DNA of 64,000 nt from Chitinophaga oryziterrae (GTDB lineage Bacteria; Bacteroidota; Bacteroidia; Chitinophagales; Chitinophagaceae): positions 124,001 to 188,000 of the forward strand of contig NZ_WRXO01000007.1 of NCBI RefSeq assembly GCF_009758125.1, in the 5' to 3' direction. A model generated the notes under the pieces. The model was not told where the DNA came from. It made no database searches and was given only the letters and a program-made list of their open reading frames with translations. The translations under genes were made by a program, and so were the position numbers. This document shows positions 1-8,838 of this stretch, piece by piece. Numbering within the stretch: position 1 is the stretch's first letter; every line of letters starts with the position of its first letter.

Positions 1-1
1 G

Positions 2-1261
2 GCAGTGTTCCTTACGCTGAGTATTATGGGCATCCTTTGGATATTCCTGTTCCAGAAGAAAAGAAAAGAGTTCGATTACAGGAGGTTTGCAAGGAACAGG
101 GAAAGCCAGGACAAACTGTATGAAATGATCACAGGAATGCAGGAAATCAAGCTATACGGAAGCGAGACTTCCAAGCGATGGGAATGGGAGCAGCTGCAGG
201 CGAATTATTTTAAGCTGAATGTGAAAGGCCTTGCGCTTGAGCAATACCAGCAATCAGGCCTGATCTTCTTTACACACCTTAAAAATATCCTCGTTACGTT
301 CATCGCTGCGCAAGGAGTGATCGAAGGACGTCTGACCCTGGGGGCATTGCTAAGCGTGGCCTATATTATAGGGCAGACAAACTCGCCGATAGAGCAGCTC
401 GTCAACTTCATAAAGGCAGCCCAGGACGCAAAATTAAGTATTGACAGGCTGCAGGAGATAATTAGCAAGGATGAAGAGGAAAAACCCGGATATCACGAGA
501 TAAAGCCACATGAACTGGTAAATGAGGATATCCATATCAATGATCTGTCTTTTCAATATGAAGGACCTAATTCGCCATTCGTTCTGAAAGATGTTTCCTT
601 TACAATTCCCAAAGGCAAAATAACGGCAATCGTGGGAACAAGCGGCAGCGGTAAAACTACATTGATGAAACTGTTGCTCAATTTTTACGACCCTGTAAAG
701 GGAGAGATCCGGATCGGCGATATAGACCTGAAAGATATTTCCCCGAAATCATGGAGAAAATACTGTGGAACTGTTATGCAGGACGGGTATATATTTTACG
801 ATACGATAGCTCGGAATATTGCCGTTGACGGAAATGAGATCGATGAATCGAAAATGGAAATGGCGGTATATATAGCCAATCTGAAAGAGACCATCAGCCG
901 TTTTCCTTCAGGTTATACGACTAAGATCGGTGTCTCAGGGCAGGGCATCAGCGGAGGGCAGCGCCAAAGGATACTTATTGCCCGGGCAGTATATAAGAAC
1001 CCGGACTATCTGTTCTTTGATGAGGCTACCAGCAGTCTGGACGCAAATAACGAAAAGGTAATAATGGACAATCTGGACGATTTCTTCAGGGGTAAGACCG
1101 TGGTCGTTATTGCTCACCGGCTTAGCACTGTAAAAAATGCCGACCAGATCATCGTACTGGAGAACGGGAGGATAGCCGAAACAGGAACGCATGATTCTCT
1201 CACAAGTGGAAAAGGGAAATACTTTGAGTTAGTACGAAATCAACTGGAGCTTGGAAAATAA
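2..1261 (+). CDS. ABC exporter (membrane plus ATPase domains), 5' end outside the window
   Basis: The reading frame is open to the left edge, so the N-terminus is missing. The visible part starts in an ABC-transporter membrane domain (hydrophobic helices in the first ~160 residues) and continues into a full nucleotide-binding domain: Walker A GTSGSGKT, signature ISGGQRQR, Walker B YLFFDEATSSLD and the switch-region AHR. This is the architecture of type I peptide exporters (SunT/LanT/HlyB class), which move a peptide across the inner membrane using ATP. Whether a leader-cleaving C39 peptidase domain sits at the N-terminus cannot be seen. The next gene, an HlyD-like adaptor, starts 11 bp downstream, and the modifying enzymes that follow suggest the cargo is a modified peptide. 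Exporter class is firm; cargo is inferred. Confidence 0.9.
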   Translation, partial: AVFLTLSIMGILWIFLFQKKRKEFDYRRFARNRESQDKLYEMITGMQEIKLYGSETSKRWEWEQLQANYFKLNVKGLALEQYQQSGLIFFTHLKNILVTFIAAQGVIEGRLTLGALLSVAYIIGQTNSPIEQLVNFIKAAQDAKLSIDRLQEIISKDEEEKPGYHEIKPHELVNEDIHINDLSFQYEGPNSPFVLKDVSFTIPKGKITAIVGTSGSGKTTLMKLLLNFYDPVKGEIRIGDIDLKDISPKSWRKYCGTVMQDGYIFYDTIARNIAVDGNEIDESKMEMAVYIANLKETISRFPSGYTTKIGVSGQGISGGQRQRILIARAVYKNPDYLFFDEATSSLDANNEKVIMDNLDDFFRGKTVVVIAHRLSTVKNADQIIVLENGRIAETGTHDSLTSGKGKYFELVRNQLELGK

Positions 1262-1272
1262 AACGCTACGCA

Positions 1273-1758
1273 ATGTCACATTCAAAATATGAGATCAGAA
1301 GCTCGCAGGTGCAGGAAGTTTTGAGCAAACCTCCTGGCTTTATTACCTTATGGGGTAATACCCTGATCTTTTTACTATTGATAGCAGCGCTGCTCTGGGT
1401 CTTTAACTTACAGCTTCAGGTCCGTCAGACCGTTCCCTGCACCATAGAATCTTTGGGTGCGGGGAGTTCCGGAGGCCGGGAAACGATCACTATCGTTTCC
1501 TCCAGTCAGCTGCAGATGCCGAAAGAACGGAAAATTTTGCTGATACTGAACAGGGACGCAGGAATGGAAAAGCCCATTGCGTGTACGGTGGACCGGATGT
1601 GGAGCCAGGAGGGTAACAGTTACCTGTTGATCAGTTATGACAGCCATCTGCTAAAGGAAATGAAAATCGCCAGAAATATGACCGGGAAGATCAAGTTGGA
1701 AACTCCTGGTGCCGAATCGGGGTTTGAGATGCTCAAAAGGAAAATATTATTAAGATAA
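1273..1758 (+). CDS. small HlyD-like membrane fusion protein
   Basis: A 161-aa protein with a short cytosolic N-terminus, one membrane helix at about residues 28-47 (FLLLIAALLWVF) and a beta-rich periplasmic part. This is the layout of HlyD-type adaptors paired with bacteriocin/RiPP exporters, but it is much shorter than the usual 300-450 aa and lacks the long coiled-coil hairpin. It probably bridges the ABC exporter to the outer envelope, or is a reduced adaptor with only a barrel/lipoyl-like remnant. It lies 11 bp after the exporter and 13 bp before the radical SAM gene, so all are probably co-transcribed. The family call rests on position and topology rather than a diagnostic motif. Confidence 0.6.
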   Translation: MSHSKYEIRSSQVQEVLSKPPGFITLWGNTLIFLLLIAALLWVFNLQLQVRQTVPCTIESLGAGSSGGRETITIVSSSQLQMPKERKILLILNRDAGMEKPIACTVDRMWSQEGNSYLLISYDSHLLKEMKIARNMTGKIKLETPGAESGFEMLKRKILLR

Positions 1759-1771
1759 AACCAGTTGACAA

Positions 1772-3085
1772 ATGGACCTGAAACTTTCCCGATATACTGT
1801 TCCTACTTCTGTCATTAATCCGGAAGACCAGCCTGCATTTCAAAAAAGAATACTGTATTCTGCTGTCAGCAATGCAGCGGTAGTTATAACAGACCAGGTT
1901 TTTCATATGCTGAACAACGGGAGCTATGAAAGAATTGAAGCAGAGATAAGAGTAGAGCTGGAAAACGCCCGTATACTGGTGCCAGCGGAAAATAACGAGT
2001 TTGCGAACGTACTCGCAGAAAATAAGGTACCTGACCGCCTCCTGTCGATGGTATTGCATGCCACTTCTCAATGCCAGCTAGGCTGCCGGTGTAAGAAACA
2101 GGCGCAGCATAAAAGTATGGATACTGCGATAGCGGCCAGGGTCGCGGATTATCTCGATAGACAGCTGGAACATGATCGGTTTGATGCCTGGCATATAACA
2201 TGGGATGGCGGCGATGCATTGACTGAATTGCCGCTGGTAAAGGAGATCTCGCAGCATAATATCAGGTTGTCGGCAAAATACGACAAGCCCTGTACGGTGA
2301 GTATGATCACAAATGGGGCAGATCTTCACCTGGATACGTTTCGGACCCTCTTTTACGATTGCCTGGTAAAGCACTTCCACATTGTTGTGGGAGGAAGTAT
2401 GAATACTGAATTGAACAGGCGGTCCTTTTCCAATATCGAACATATACTTGCAGAAGTGCAATTTCAACCCTGGGATGGGATCATATTTGAGATCAAGGTA
2501 AATGTTGATAAGGACAATCATCATGAAGTATCCGGCCTCGTGGACAAGTTTGGCACCAATAATTTTCAGAACCGGATAATATTCAAGTTCTGCTCCGAAG
2601 CCAGCTATTGCGAAGAAGAACGTAGGTACCGTTATAGTTATACTCCTTCGGAATTTGCCGAGCTGGAGATTGAATACCTGATGTATGCAGCGAAGAACGG
2701 ATTCCCGGTGAACTTTCTGCCATCCAGGGCATTGACCTCCTGCCCCGCAGTCAATGAGAACTTTATGACTGTCGATGTACAGGGAAATATGTTTGGATGT
2801 TATGCATTGCCCTATACTGACCACGAACAACATAACGCCAATATGATCGGCAATCTTTTTTCAGAGCCTTCCCTGTTCAGGACAGACCTGAAGTTCAGAC
2901 AATGGTATGATGAGCTGGATACGCACCGGGGCTCCTGTTATGACTGTAATTTATTCCCGGTCTGCGGAGGAGGATGCCGGCTCAAATGGAGCGAGGGCGC
3001 AGACGGATGCCCTTCCTTCAGGTATAATTTTGAGGACAGGCTTATCCTGAACTACCTGACCCAGAAAGGAGCCTTTAACAGTTAA
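1772..3085 (+). CDS. radical SAM/SPASM peptide-modifying protein with altered Fe-S motif
   Basis: A 437-aa protein related to the radical SAM/SPASM maturases found next to peptide exporters (grasp-with-spasm type). The C-terminal SPASM region is intact: a Cys at CPAV, another at GNMFGCYAL, then CYDCNLFPVCGGGC and a final Cys. The core is unusual. The cluster motif should read CxxxCxxC but here is CQLGCRC (Cys101, Cys105, Cys107), one residue short between the second and third cysteines, and the SAM-binding GGEP motif reads GGDA (about residues 146-149). Either the enzyme binds its cluster unusually or it is a catalytically dead scaffold that still recognises the peptide. Residues 1-90 could be a peptide-binding (RRE-like) region, which is inference. 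It is 13 bp after the adaptor gene and 33 bp before the glycosyltransferase gene. Confidence 0.75.
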   Translation: MDLKLSRYTVPTSVINPEDQPAFQKRILYSAVSNAAVVITDQVFHMLNNGSYERIEAEIRVELENARILVPAENNEFANVLAENKVPDRLLSMVLHATSQCQLGCRCKKQAQHKSMDTAIAARVADYLDRQLEHDRFDAWHITWDGGDALTELPLVKEISQHNIRLSAKYDKPCTVSMITNGADLHLDTFRTLFYDCLVKHFHIVVGGSMNTELNRRSFSNIEHILAEVQFQPWDGIIFEIKVNVDKDNHHEVSGLVDKFGTNNFQNRIIFKFCSEASYCEEERRYRYSYTPSEFAELEIEYLMYAAKNGFPVNFLPSRALTSCPAVNENFMTVDVQGNMFGCYALPYTDHEQHNANMIGNLFSEPSLFRTDLKFRQWYDELDTHRGSCYDCNLFPVCGGGCRLKWSEGADGCPSFRYNFEDRLILNYLTQKGAFNS

Positions 3086-3118
3086 GAACAATATTTTTTT
3101 TATTTACAAAAATCGCAG

Positions 3119-4414
3119 ATGTCAATCTTTGTTCAAATTGCAGCATACAGGGATGAGCTGTTATCCTCCACGATCAGCGACCTTATGGAAAAGGCCAGGT
3201 ATCCGGATGAACTGCGGATAGTGATCTGTAACCAGTTCCATCCTGATGACGCGTTCAATAATGAGCTGGATGCATTTAGAAGCGATAGCAGGATCGAATT
3301 CATAGATATACCATACGATCAGTCAAAAGGCGCCTGTTGGGCGCGGAATCTGATCCAGCAACATTATAACGGAGAGGATTATACGTTACAGATTGATGCA
3401 CATATGCGGTTTATTTATGACTGGGATAAGGTGCTGATCGATATGTTAAAACAACTCCAGGAGCAAGGGTATGCGAAACCTGTATTGACCACTTACCCTC
3501 CGCCCTTTTTTCCGGAGACCTTTGAGTTGAAGGAAGTGGCGCCCAATATGATTATTTTATTGTCATTTAGCGATGGGGGGCTACCCGAGGTATGGCCGGA
3601 TGAGATGCCATCCTGGAGAGAACTTAAAATGCCGAGGCCAGCCAGGTTCTATGCCGCAGGTTTTTCATTTACGGTGGGCCGTTTCTGTAAAGACGTACCT
3701 CATGATCCTAATATTTACTTTTTGGGAGAGGAAATAAACATTGCTGTTCGCGCCTATACCCATGGGTACGACCTTTTCCATCCTCATATTAATGTGCTGT
3801 GGCATTATTACACCAGGCCCAAAAGCGCTAAGCACTGGGACGACCATCAGCGTATTGATGTAAGGCACAACAGGGCCGTCTTAAGATTGAACAGGCTGAT
3901 GGATAACAGGCTGGATGCTGCCACATCCGCGTTGGGGATTTATGGCCGGGGCAGTGAGAGAACAGTGAGGCAATATGAGCAGTATGCAGGCATATTGCTG
4001 TCGGAGCAGCAGGCGCAGGAGTACACTTACCAGAACATGCCGCCGCCAAACCAGGATAGATACGATAGCGGGGAGGAGTGGCTTGACAGTTTTTTCAGAC
4101 GGGTCAACAGCACTATATACATACCAGTATATGCGCTGCGGGAAAAGAACTTCGATGCCGCTATCCTGACATTTAAGGCCAATAACCAGGTGTGCCATCA
4201 TATCCGGCTGAACGATGAAGAGATCACTTCGATGCTCGCATCTGCCGGAGATCATCAGATAAAACTGCGTTTTTCAGTCAAACATCTTCCGGATTCCTGG
4301 GAATTGTCGGTGCAAAGCAGATCCGGTAGCTGGACCAAAAGAACAACGGGTGTTATGCCATATTTCAACAGAAGATTGAGAGCGTTCTCATTGAATAACT
4401 GCCATATGCTATAA
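3119..4414 (+). CDS. GlcNAc-transferase-like glycosyltransferase (Skp1/GT60-type)
   Basis: A 431-aa soluble protein with no signal peptide. The first ~270 residues match the 'glycosyltransferase (GlcNAc)' family (PF11397): an opening FVQIAAYRD strand, AxNLIQQ-type helix, and the metal/nucleotide motif QIDAHMRF in place of the usual DSHxRF. Characterised eukaryotic relatives transfer GlcNAc to hydroxyproline of Skp1; bacterial members often sit in peptide-modification clusters. The last ~110 residues form a beta-rich extension that I do not recognise. Location at the end of an exporter/adaptor/radical SAM operon suggests it glycosylates the exported peptide before secretion; this is inference from context. 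It overlaps the convergent uracil-glycosylase-like gene by 6 bp. Confidence 0.75.
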   Translation: MSIFVQIAAYRDELLSSTISDLMEKARYPDELRIVICNQFHPDDAFNNELDAFRSDSRIEFIDIPYDQSKGACWARNLIQQHYNGEDYTLQIDAHMRFIYDWDKVLIDMLKQLQEQGYAKPVLTTYPPPFFPETFELKEVAPNMIILLSFSDGGLPEVWPDEMPSWRELKMPRPARFYAAGFSFTVGRFCKDVPHDPNIYFLGEEINIAVRAYTHGYDLFHPHINVLWHYYTRPKSAKHWDDHQRIDVRHNRAVLRLNRLMDNRLDAATSALGIYGRGSERTVRQYEQYAGILLSEQQAQEYTYQNMPPPNQDRYDSGEEWLDSFFRRVNSTIYIPVYALREKNFDAAILTFKANNQVCHHIRLNDEEITSMLASAGDHQIKLRFSVKHLPDSWELSVQSRSGSWTKRTTGVMPYFNRRLRAFSLNNCHML

Positions 4415-5122
4415 TTTATCCCGGTTTTCTTCAAACTCCCTTAAATACTTATCTATATATTCCTGTTTTGTTTTAGACTTATACTGCATAACAAAACGGG
4501 GATGCTCCAGTGGAATGATCTTCTTAAAAAACTTTTCTTTATTATTGAGTTGTTGTAAGAAAGCAAAATTCTTCCCTGTACCTAAGCAGAAAGCTGTATT
4601 AGTATCTATCCCAAATGTTAACTGTTTCCGCATACTCTCTACCACAAAATCATACACGGCATCGGTGAGTGCTTTACTATCATAATAGTTGTAGTTTATT
4701 TCCTTCCCGCCTGGTTGAATAGACGTAAAACCTAACGGGCATACAGAAGTGATATAGAAATCTTTGTAGAATTTCTCTGCGCCACCATAAGCGCTGAACA
4801 TTTCATGCATAAATACGGCTGAAGGCTCATGTGTTTTAAATCCTTCAATATTAATTCCATGTACGTCAATCATACGTTTGGTATCGGTAAAGGGTACACC
4901 GGTAGAACCGGAGCCTAATCTGCCGGGATTGATACCAATAATCATTTGCCTGGTGAGGTGATCATTGTAGAATTTCTTGTAGAACTGCCGCATGATTTCC
5001 TTTATATGCGGTTGTTCGCGGAAAGGGTTCATGATACGGATGCCGGGTGGTAGTTTCCCTGTATATTCCAGGTTGCTGTTAAAAGAGATCACATGATCTG
5101 CAAATGTTACTGTTTTCTTCAA
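4409..5122 (-). CDS. uracil-DNA glycosylase-family protein (SMUG2-like, DUF4918)
   Basis: A 237-aa protein of the single-strand-selective uracil-DNA glycosylase superfamily. The water-activating/uracil-binding loop is seen as GINPGRLGSGSTG and the C-terminal DNA-intercalation motif as EHPRFVMQY. It would remove uracil or damaged pyrimidines from DNA in base-excision repair. The start is a TTG: no ATG or GTG occurs early enough to keep the conserved N-terminal region, since the first in-frame ATG lies at the RIMNPF motif. It is monocistronic and convergent with the glycosyltransferase gene, with a 6-bp tail overlap. Family placement is good; exact substrate is unknown. Confidence 0.75.
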   Translation of the reverse strand: MKKTVTFADHVISFNSNLEYTGKLPPGIRIMNPFREQPHIKEIMRQFYKKFYNDHLTRQMIIGINPGRLGSGSTGVPFTDTKRMIDVHGINIEGFKTHEPSAVFMHEMFSAYGGAEKFYKDFYITSVCPLGFTSIQPGGKEINYNYYDSKALTDAVYDFVVESMRKQLTFGIDTNTAFCLGTGKNFAFLQQLNNKEKFFKKIIPLEHPRFVMQYKSKTKQEYIDKYLREFEENRDKL

Positions 5123-5222
5123 CTGGACTATTTTTTCAAAAGTAATTAATTTGAACTTTCTGACAGACAGATTTGTTAATATGGGTTCTCTATTCTAATT
5201 TGTTTATCAAATATAAAATCCC

Positions 5223-5675
5223 ATGTTCGAGCAATTCATGCAACTGGTCCAGCAATACAGCCAGCACTCGGTCGTTAACAATCCTGACGTACCGAATGAA
5301 CACAACGAAGGAGTAATGAAAGAAGCCGGCAGCGCTATTATGTCGGTGCTGGGCGGAGAACCTGAAAGAGCAGGGGAGATCCTGGATAATCCTGATCATC
5401 CTGCAGTACAGCAGATACAGGGGAACTTCGTTACCAATATCATGCAGAAGTTTGGGATTAGCGAATCTGCGGCGGCTGGTATAGCCACTACGCTGATTCC
5501 TACTGTTATGGCTTCCCTGAGAAATGGAGGGGATGGAAGTGGATTTAATATTCAGGAGATATTGCAGTCTGTAGGCGGCGGTAACCTGGGTAATATCGGG
5601 GCTAAGCTGGGATTGGACAAAGATGGGGATGGTGATGTAGACCTGAATGATGTAACAAGAATATTTAAATTCTAA
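5223..5675 (+). CDS. DUF937-like small protein with EF-hand/dockerin-like tail
   Basis: A 150-aa acidic, glycine-rich soluble protein. The body (helical, with a GISESAAAGIATTLIPTVMASL segment) resembles DUF937/YidB-like proteins of unknown function. The C-terminus carries a calcium-loop-like sequence, DKDGDGDVDLNDV, as in EF-hands and dockerins. There is no signal peptide. It is monocistronic and ends 6 bp before a strong hairpin terminator. I do not assign a function. Confidence 0.65.
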   Translation: MFEQFMQLVQQYSQHSVVNNPDVPNEHNEGVMKEAGSAIMSVLGGEPERAGEILDNPDHPAVQQIQGNFVTNIMQKFGISESAAAGIATTLIPTVMASLRNGGDGSGFNIQEILQSVGGGNLGNIGAKLGLDKDGDGDVDLNDVTRIFKF

Positions 5676-5681
5676 AAAGAA

Positions 5682-5707
5682 GAGGGTGTATCGCAGGATA
5701 CACCCTC
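5682..5707. terminator. bidirectional intrinsic terminator
   Basis: A perfect 11-bp stem (GAGGGTGTATC / GATACACCCTC) with a 4-nt GCAG loop lies between two convergent genes. An A-rich tract precedes it, so it can also end minus-strand transcription of the long operon. The same stem sequence recurs at 63494-63540. Confidence 0.85.
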
Positions 5708-5740
5708 ATACTGCTATAATATAATACCGGAACCCCCGAC

Positions 5741-7468
5741 TCAAAAACTATAATTATACCCCACCGTAGCCGTCACATTACTCGCCGTACCTCTGGGGGT
5801 CCATCGCGTTTGATGCACCGCATTCATATTCAGATTATGTTTTTTCATGAACATGTATGCCGCATTCATACGCAAATTCAGCACCTGCCCCTGTTGCTGC
5901 CCGTTGTTGGCGCTGGTATTGTACGAACTGGTAAAACCGGCTGTCACCTTTTTATCAAACAATCGTGCGTTCACTCCAAAAGTAGGGCCCAGTGTAAGAA
6001 AGTCATCCCTCCCAATAGTATTATAGCTCAGGTTAAAAGCGCTGGTAAAGCTTATCTGCCGTGGTATCAGTAACAAGGTATATGCGGTGCTGGTGTTATA
6101 GAACCGCGACCCGTTGCCTTTCCAAAGTACATTGTTCTGGATGTCGGCCGCATCCTGCACGCTCAGGTTCAGGTTGATGTTGTGGCTTTTGGTCTTATTG
6201 GCCTTTAACATATAGGTAAGCGTTAGCCCCGCATTCTGTGATATCTGTTTAAAGTTCAGTGTATCCATGTTCTGGTAGGGATTCGTCTGATTAATATAAT
6301 CGAACTGCGGTTTTATATGCGTGTAGGTCTGGAAATTGGAATACGTGAAGTTGGCATTCCACTTTTCATTTGGCATATAATTCGCGTTTACCGCGCTAAC
6401 CATGCGGAAGGTGGCGCCAGCCTTGGTGTGGTTCAGGTCATCCCGCTGGTAACCCACATTGCCGGATATATTGGCCTTATCATGCAGCAGTGGTTGCGAC
6501 AGGTTCACGGTGATGTTCTCCAGGTCATTGTTCATATAATAAGCGCCCAGCGTCTGGTAGCCGGGGTCTATGCGTTCATAGCCTATGCCTATCACACTCT
6601 TATGGAATGCGTAGTTCATCCCCGCTTTAATGGCTTTAAAGTATTGCGTATTCCTGGCATCATACATAAACACGTCTTCCAGCAGGTTGCCGCTGCCTGG
6701 TTTGACAGGGCCGTAGTTATCCCGTTTATCCAGTTTCATGGCGCTGTTGGCATATTCCAGCGTGAACTCCAGCCCTTTGGCGGGGCGCACCATACCGGTA
6801 ACGCTTACCGCAAGGTTTTCTTTAGGGTAGATGTGCAAGGTATCCGGAAGGTATTGCATAGGGTCTGTGAAATCCTTAGCGTGCAGGAAGTTAAGGGACA
6901 GCGCATAGTTTTGCTGTTGTAAAGACAGTTTAGCACCATAACCCATACGCCGGTACGTAGGCAGTATGCTTTTGTTGGTGCTGTCGTAATCTACTGCACG
7001 CAACAGCCGTCCGTACATCACACTGATGCTCCAGTCCTGTTGGGGTGCTATGTCCACCCCTACGCCCGTAAACTGGTGGCCGTTTAAGGTGTAGGGGGAG
7101 AACGACATGGCTACATCCCCTATATGGGCGGTCACCCCTTTATAACTGGGATGCAGGCTCAGACGGTTGGGCGTGGTCGGATAGGAGTAACCTGCGCCGG
7201 CATTGGTCAGGTTAAACGAAAAGGGCAGGTTGATCCGCCCCAGTATATTGGCATTCAGGCTGCCGTTAAGGAACCAGCTAAAGGGTTGCCGGCCACCACC
7301 GCTGCCGCTGTTGAATACGGTGCTGGCATTTAGCCCGCCGTTCACTTTAAGGGGTTTACCCTTGCCGAACAGGTCCCGGATATGTTCCAGGTCTACCTGC
7401 TGCGCAGATGATAGTAAAGGCAGCAGTAAGGCGGCGGCACACAGGTATAGGATACGGGATCTATTCAT
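5741..7468 (-). CDS. outer-membrane beta-barrel protein
   Basis: A 575-aa protein with a clear signal peptide (LYLCAAALLLPLLSSAQ) followed by alternating amphipathic strands and ending in an aromatic residue (ATVGYNYSF), the usual outer-membrane barrel ending. About 20 strands could be accommodated. It has no TonB box, plug or STN domain, so it is not a SusC-type transporter; it recalls the PorP/SprF-like barrels that accompany large T9SS adhesins, but is about 200 residues longer. It is the last gene of the 26567-5741 train and its start overlaps the PKD lipoprotein gene by 8 bp, implying translational coupling. A role as the outer-membrane anchor or exit pore of the surface complex is inference. 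Confidence 0.7.
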   Translation of the reverse strand: MNRSRILYLCAAALLLPLLSSAQQVDLEHIRDLFGKGKPLKVNGGLNASTVFNSGSGGGRQPFSWFLNGSLNANILGRINLPFSFNLTNAGAGYSYPTTPNRLSLHPSYKGVTAHIGDVAMSFSPYTLNGHQFTGVGVDIAPQQDWSISVMYGRLLRAVDYDSTNKSILPTYRRMGYGAKLSLQQQNYALSLNFLHAKDFTDPMQYLPDTLHIYPKENLAVSVTGMVRPAKGLEFTLEYANSAMKLDKRDNYGPVKPGSGNLLEDVFMYDARNTQYFKAIKAGMNYAFHKSVIGIGYERIDPGYQTLGAYYMNNDLENITVNLSQPLLHDKANISGNVGYQRDDLNHTKAGATFRMVSAVNANYMPNEKWNANFTYSNFQTYTHIKPQFDYINQTNPYQNMDTLNFKQISQNAGLTLTYMLKANKTKSHNINLNLSVQDAADIQNNVLWKGNGSRFYNTSTAYTLLLIPRQISFTSAFNLSYNTIGRDDFLTLGPTFGVNARLFDKKVTAGFTSSYNTSANNGQQQGQVLNLRMNAAYMFMKKHNLNMNAVHQTRWTPRGTASNVTATVGYNYSF

Positions 7469-8804
7469 ATTTCTGTACTTTGATATCCGCCATTATATAG
7501 GCTGTGCTGCCTTCCAGCACATAGTCCTTTATCTTAATGGCGCCTTTACGGCCATCTGCCGTCTGGAATAATATAATACGGGGTAATACTGTCTGGTCAA
7601 ATTGCAGGCCGCCGTTAGCCCCGGCGGGCAGTTGCAGGGCTTGCAGGGGAGTGTCGTTCTGCATATTGTCAAAATCGCTTACGCTGAATGATACACCGCA
7701 ATTGCACTGTTCCTGTTTGTTGATAAACCGCGTTACCGTAGCACCGGGTATGGCGGGGAAGGTATAGCTGGTGGCAGAATCCGGTGATATAAATTTGTTA
7801 TAGGCAAAGCTGCGGCTCAGCCCAAAGAATACCAGGTCTATCTCTTTCCCATCGTTTGTCAGGTCATCGTTTTTACGGTATACCTTCCGCAGCCTGGTAG
7901 AATAAAAACAGCCAATATCTGCATGAGCGGTACTGATACCCAGTTTCACATCTGTAATCGTACGCAGGTGCGAATTAGCTTTTACCGTGATGGTCTTATC
8001 CACCGTTTGCGTTCCCTTTCCATTGGTATTGGTCAATGTAATGGTATAGGTGCCCGGGTTGGCAAAGTAGACAGTATTGGCAGCCGCTGTATCGCTGCTC
8101 AGTACACCATCTGCGCACTGCCACTGCTGTGTAAGATAGCTCACGCTTTTGCCGGCCAGTACCGCTGTTAACGGCGCTTCATAGTCGTCGTCGAAAGGGC
8201 CGGGGTTTACCGTAAAATCCGTGTGTAAGGGTGGCTTTACGGTGATGGTTTTGCTGGTAGTGAACTGTTGCCCGCCATTACTCACCCGCAGGGTAATAGT
8301 ATGCGGCCCGGGTGTGGTAAAGGTAACCAGCGGCGGTACGGCGGTGCTGGCGCTGGCCGGGTCACCGTCCTGGAAGGTCCAGTTATAACTGCTGGCCCCT
8401 GCGGTATGGTTAGTGAGTTTTACCTGTACGGGCGAAAAATCATTCACCTGTATCTCCGCGTCAAAGGCCACCTGTACGGCGCTGTCCAGTTGCAGAATGA
8501 TGGTCTTGCTATTCCTGGTATCTTCATTCCAGGCCTCCAGTGTGATCTTATGCGGGCCGGCCAGCGCGAAGGTAATTGTCCCCGGGTTCTCGTAATCCGA
8601 AGTGGCCGGTTCGCCGCCTTCAAAGCTCCATTTAAAACCTGTAGCGCCTGTACTGCGGTTAGCGATGTTTACGGTTATCGGCACGGTATGCGAGCTGTCT
8701 GCCAGCACATAGGCGAAATCCACCGTAACGGGCCGGGCTACTTCTTTGTAACAGGCAGCCAGCAACAGCAGGATAAACAAGGTATAGGGTATAAGTTTGG
8801 TCAT
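7461..8804 (-). CDS. PKD-domain surface lipoprotein
   Basis: A 447-aa lipoprotein: signal peptide with lipobox LLAAC, lipidated Cys about residue 18. It carries three PKD-like beta-sandwich repeats, marked by the shared pattern [N/K]W-[S/T]F-[E/Q]-[G/D]-G-[E/D]-P-A and a following GPHKITL or GPHTITL strand, then a ~150-aa C-terminal beta domain that I do not recognise. PKD repeats usually mediate protein or glycan contact at the cell surface. It sits 34 bp after the beta-propeller gene and overlaps the outer-membrane barrel gene by 8 bp, so the two products may form a complex. Confidence 0.8.
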   Translation of the reverse strand: MTKLIPYTLFILLLLAACYKEVARPVTVDFAYVLADSSHTVPITVNIANRSTGATGFKWSFEGGEPATSDYENPGTITFALAGPHKITLEAWNEDTRNSKTIILQLDSAVQVAFDAEIQVNDFSPVQVKLTNHTAGASSYNWTFQDGDPASASTAVPPLVTFTTPGPHTITLRVSNGGQQFTTSKTITVKPPLHTDFTVNPGPFDDDYEAPLTAVLAGKSVSYLTQQWQCADGVLSSDTAAANTVYFANPGTYTITLTNTNGKGTQTVDKTITVKANSHLRTITDVKLGISTAHADIGCFYSTRLRKVYRKNDDLTNDGKEIDLVFFGLSRSFAYNKFISPDSATSYTFPAIPGATVTRFINKQEQCNCGVSFSVSDFDNMQNDTPLQALQLPAGANGGLQFDQTVLPRIILFQTADGRKGAIKIKDYVLEGSTAYIMADIKVQKYE

Positions 8805-8838
8805 AGGTTGTAAACTAACAGGTGTTTATGATAGCATA

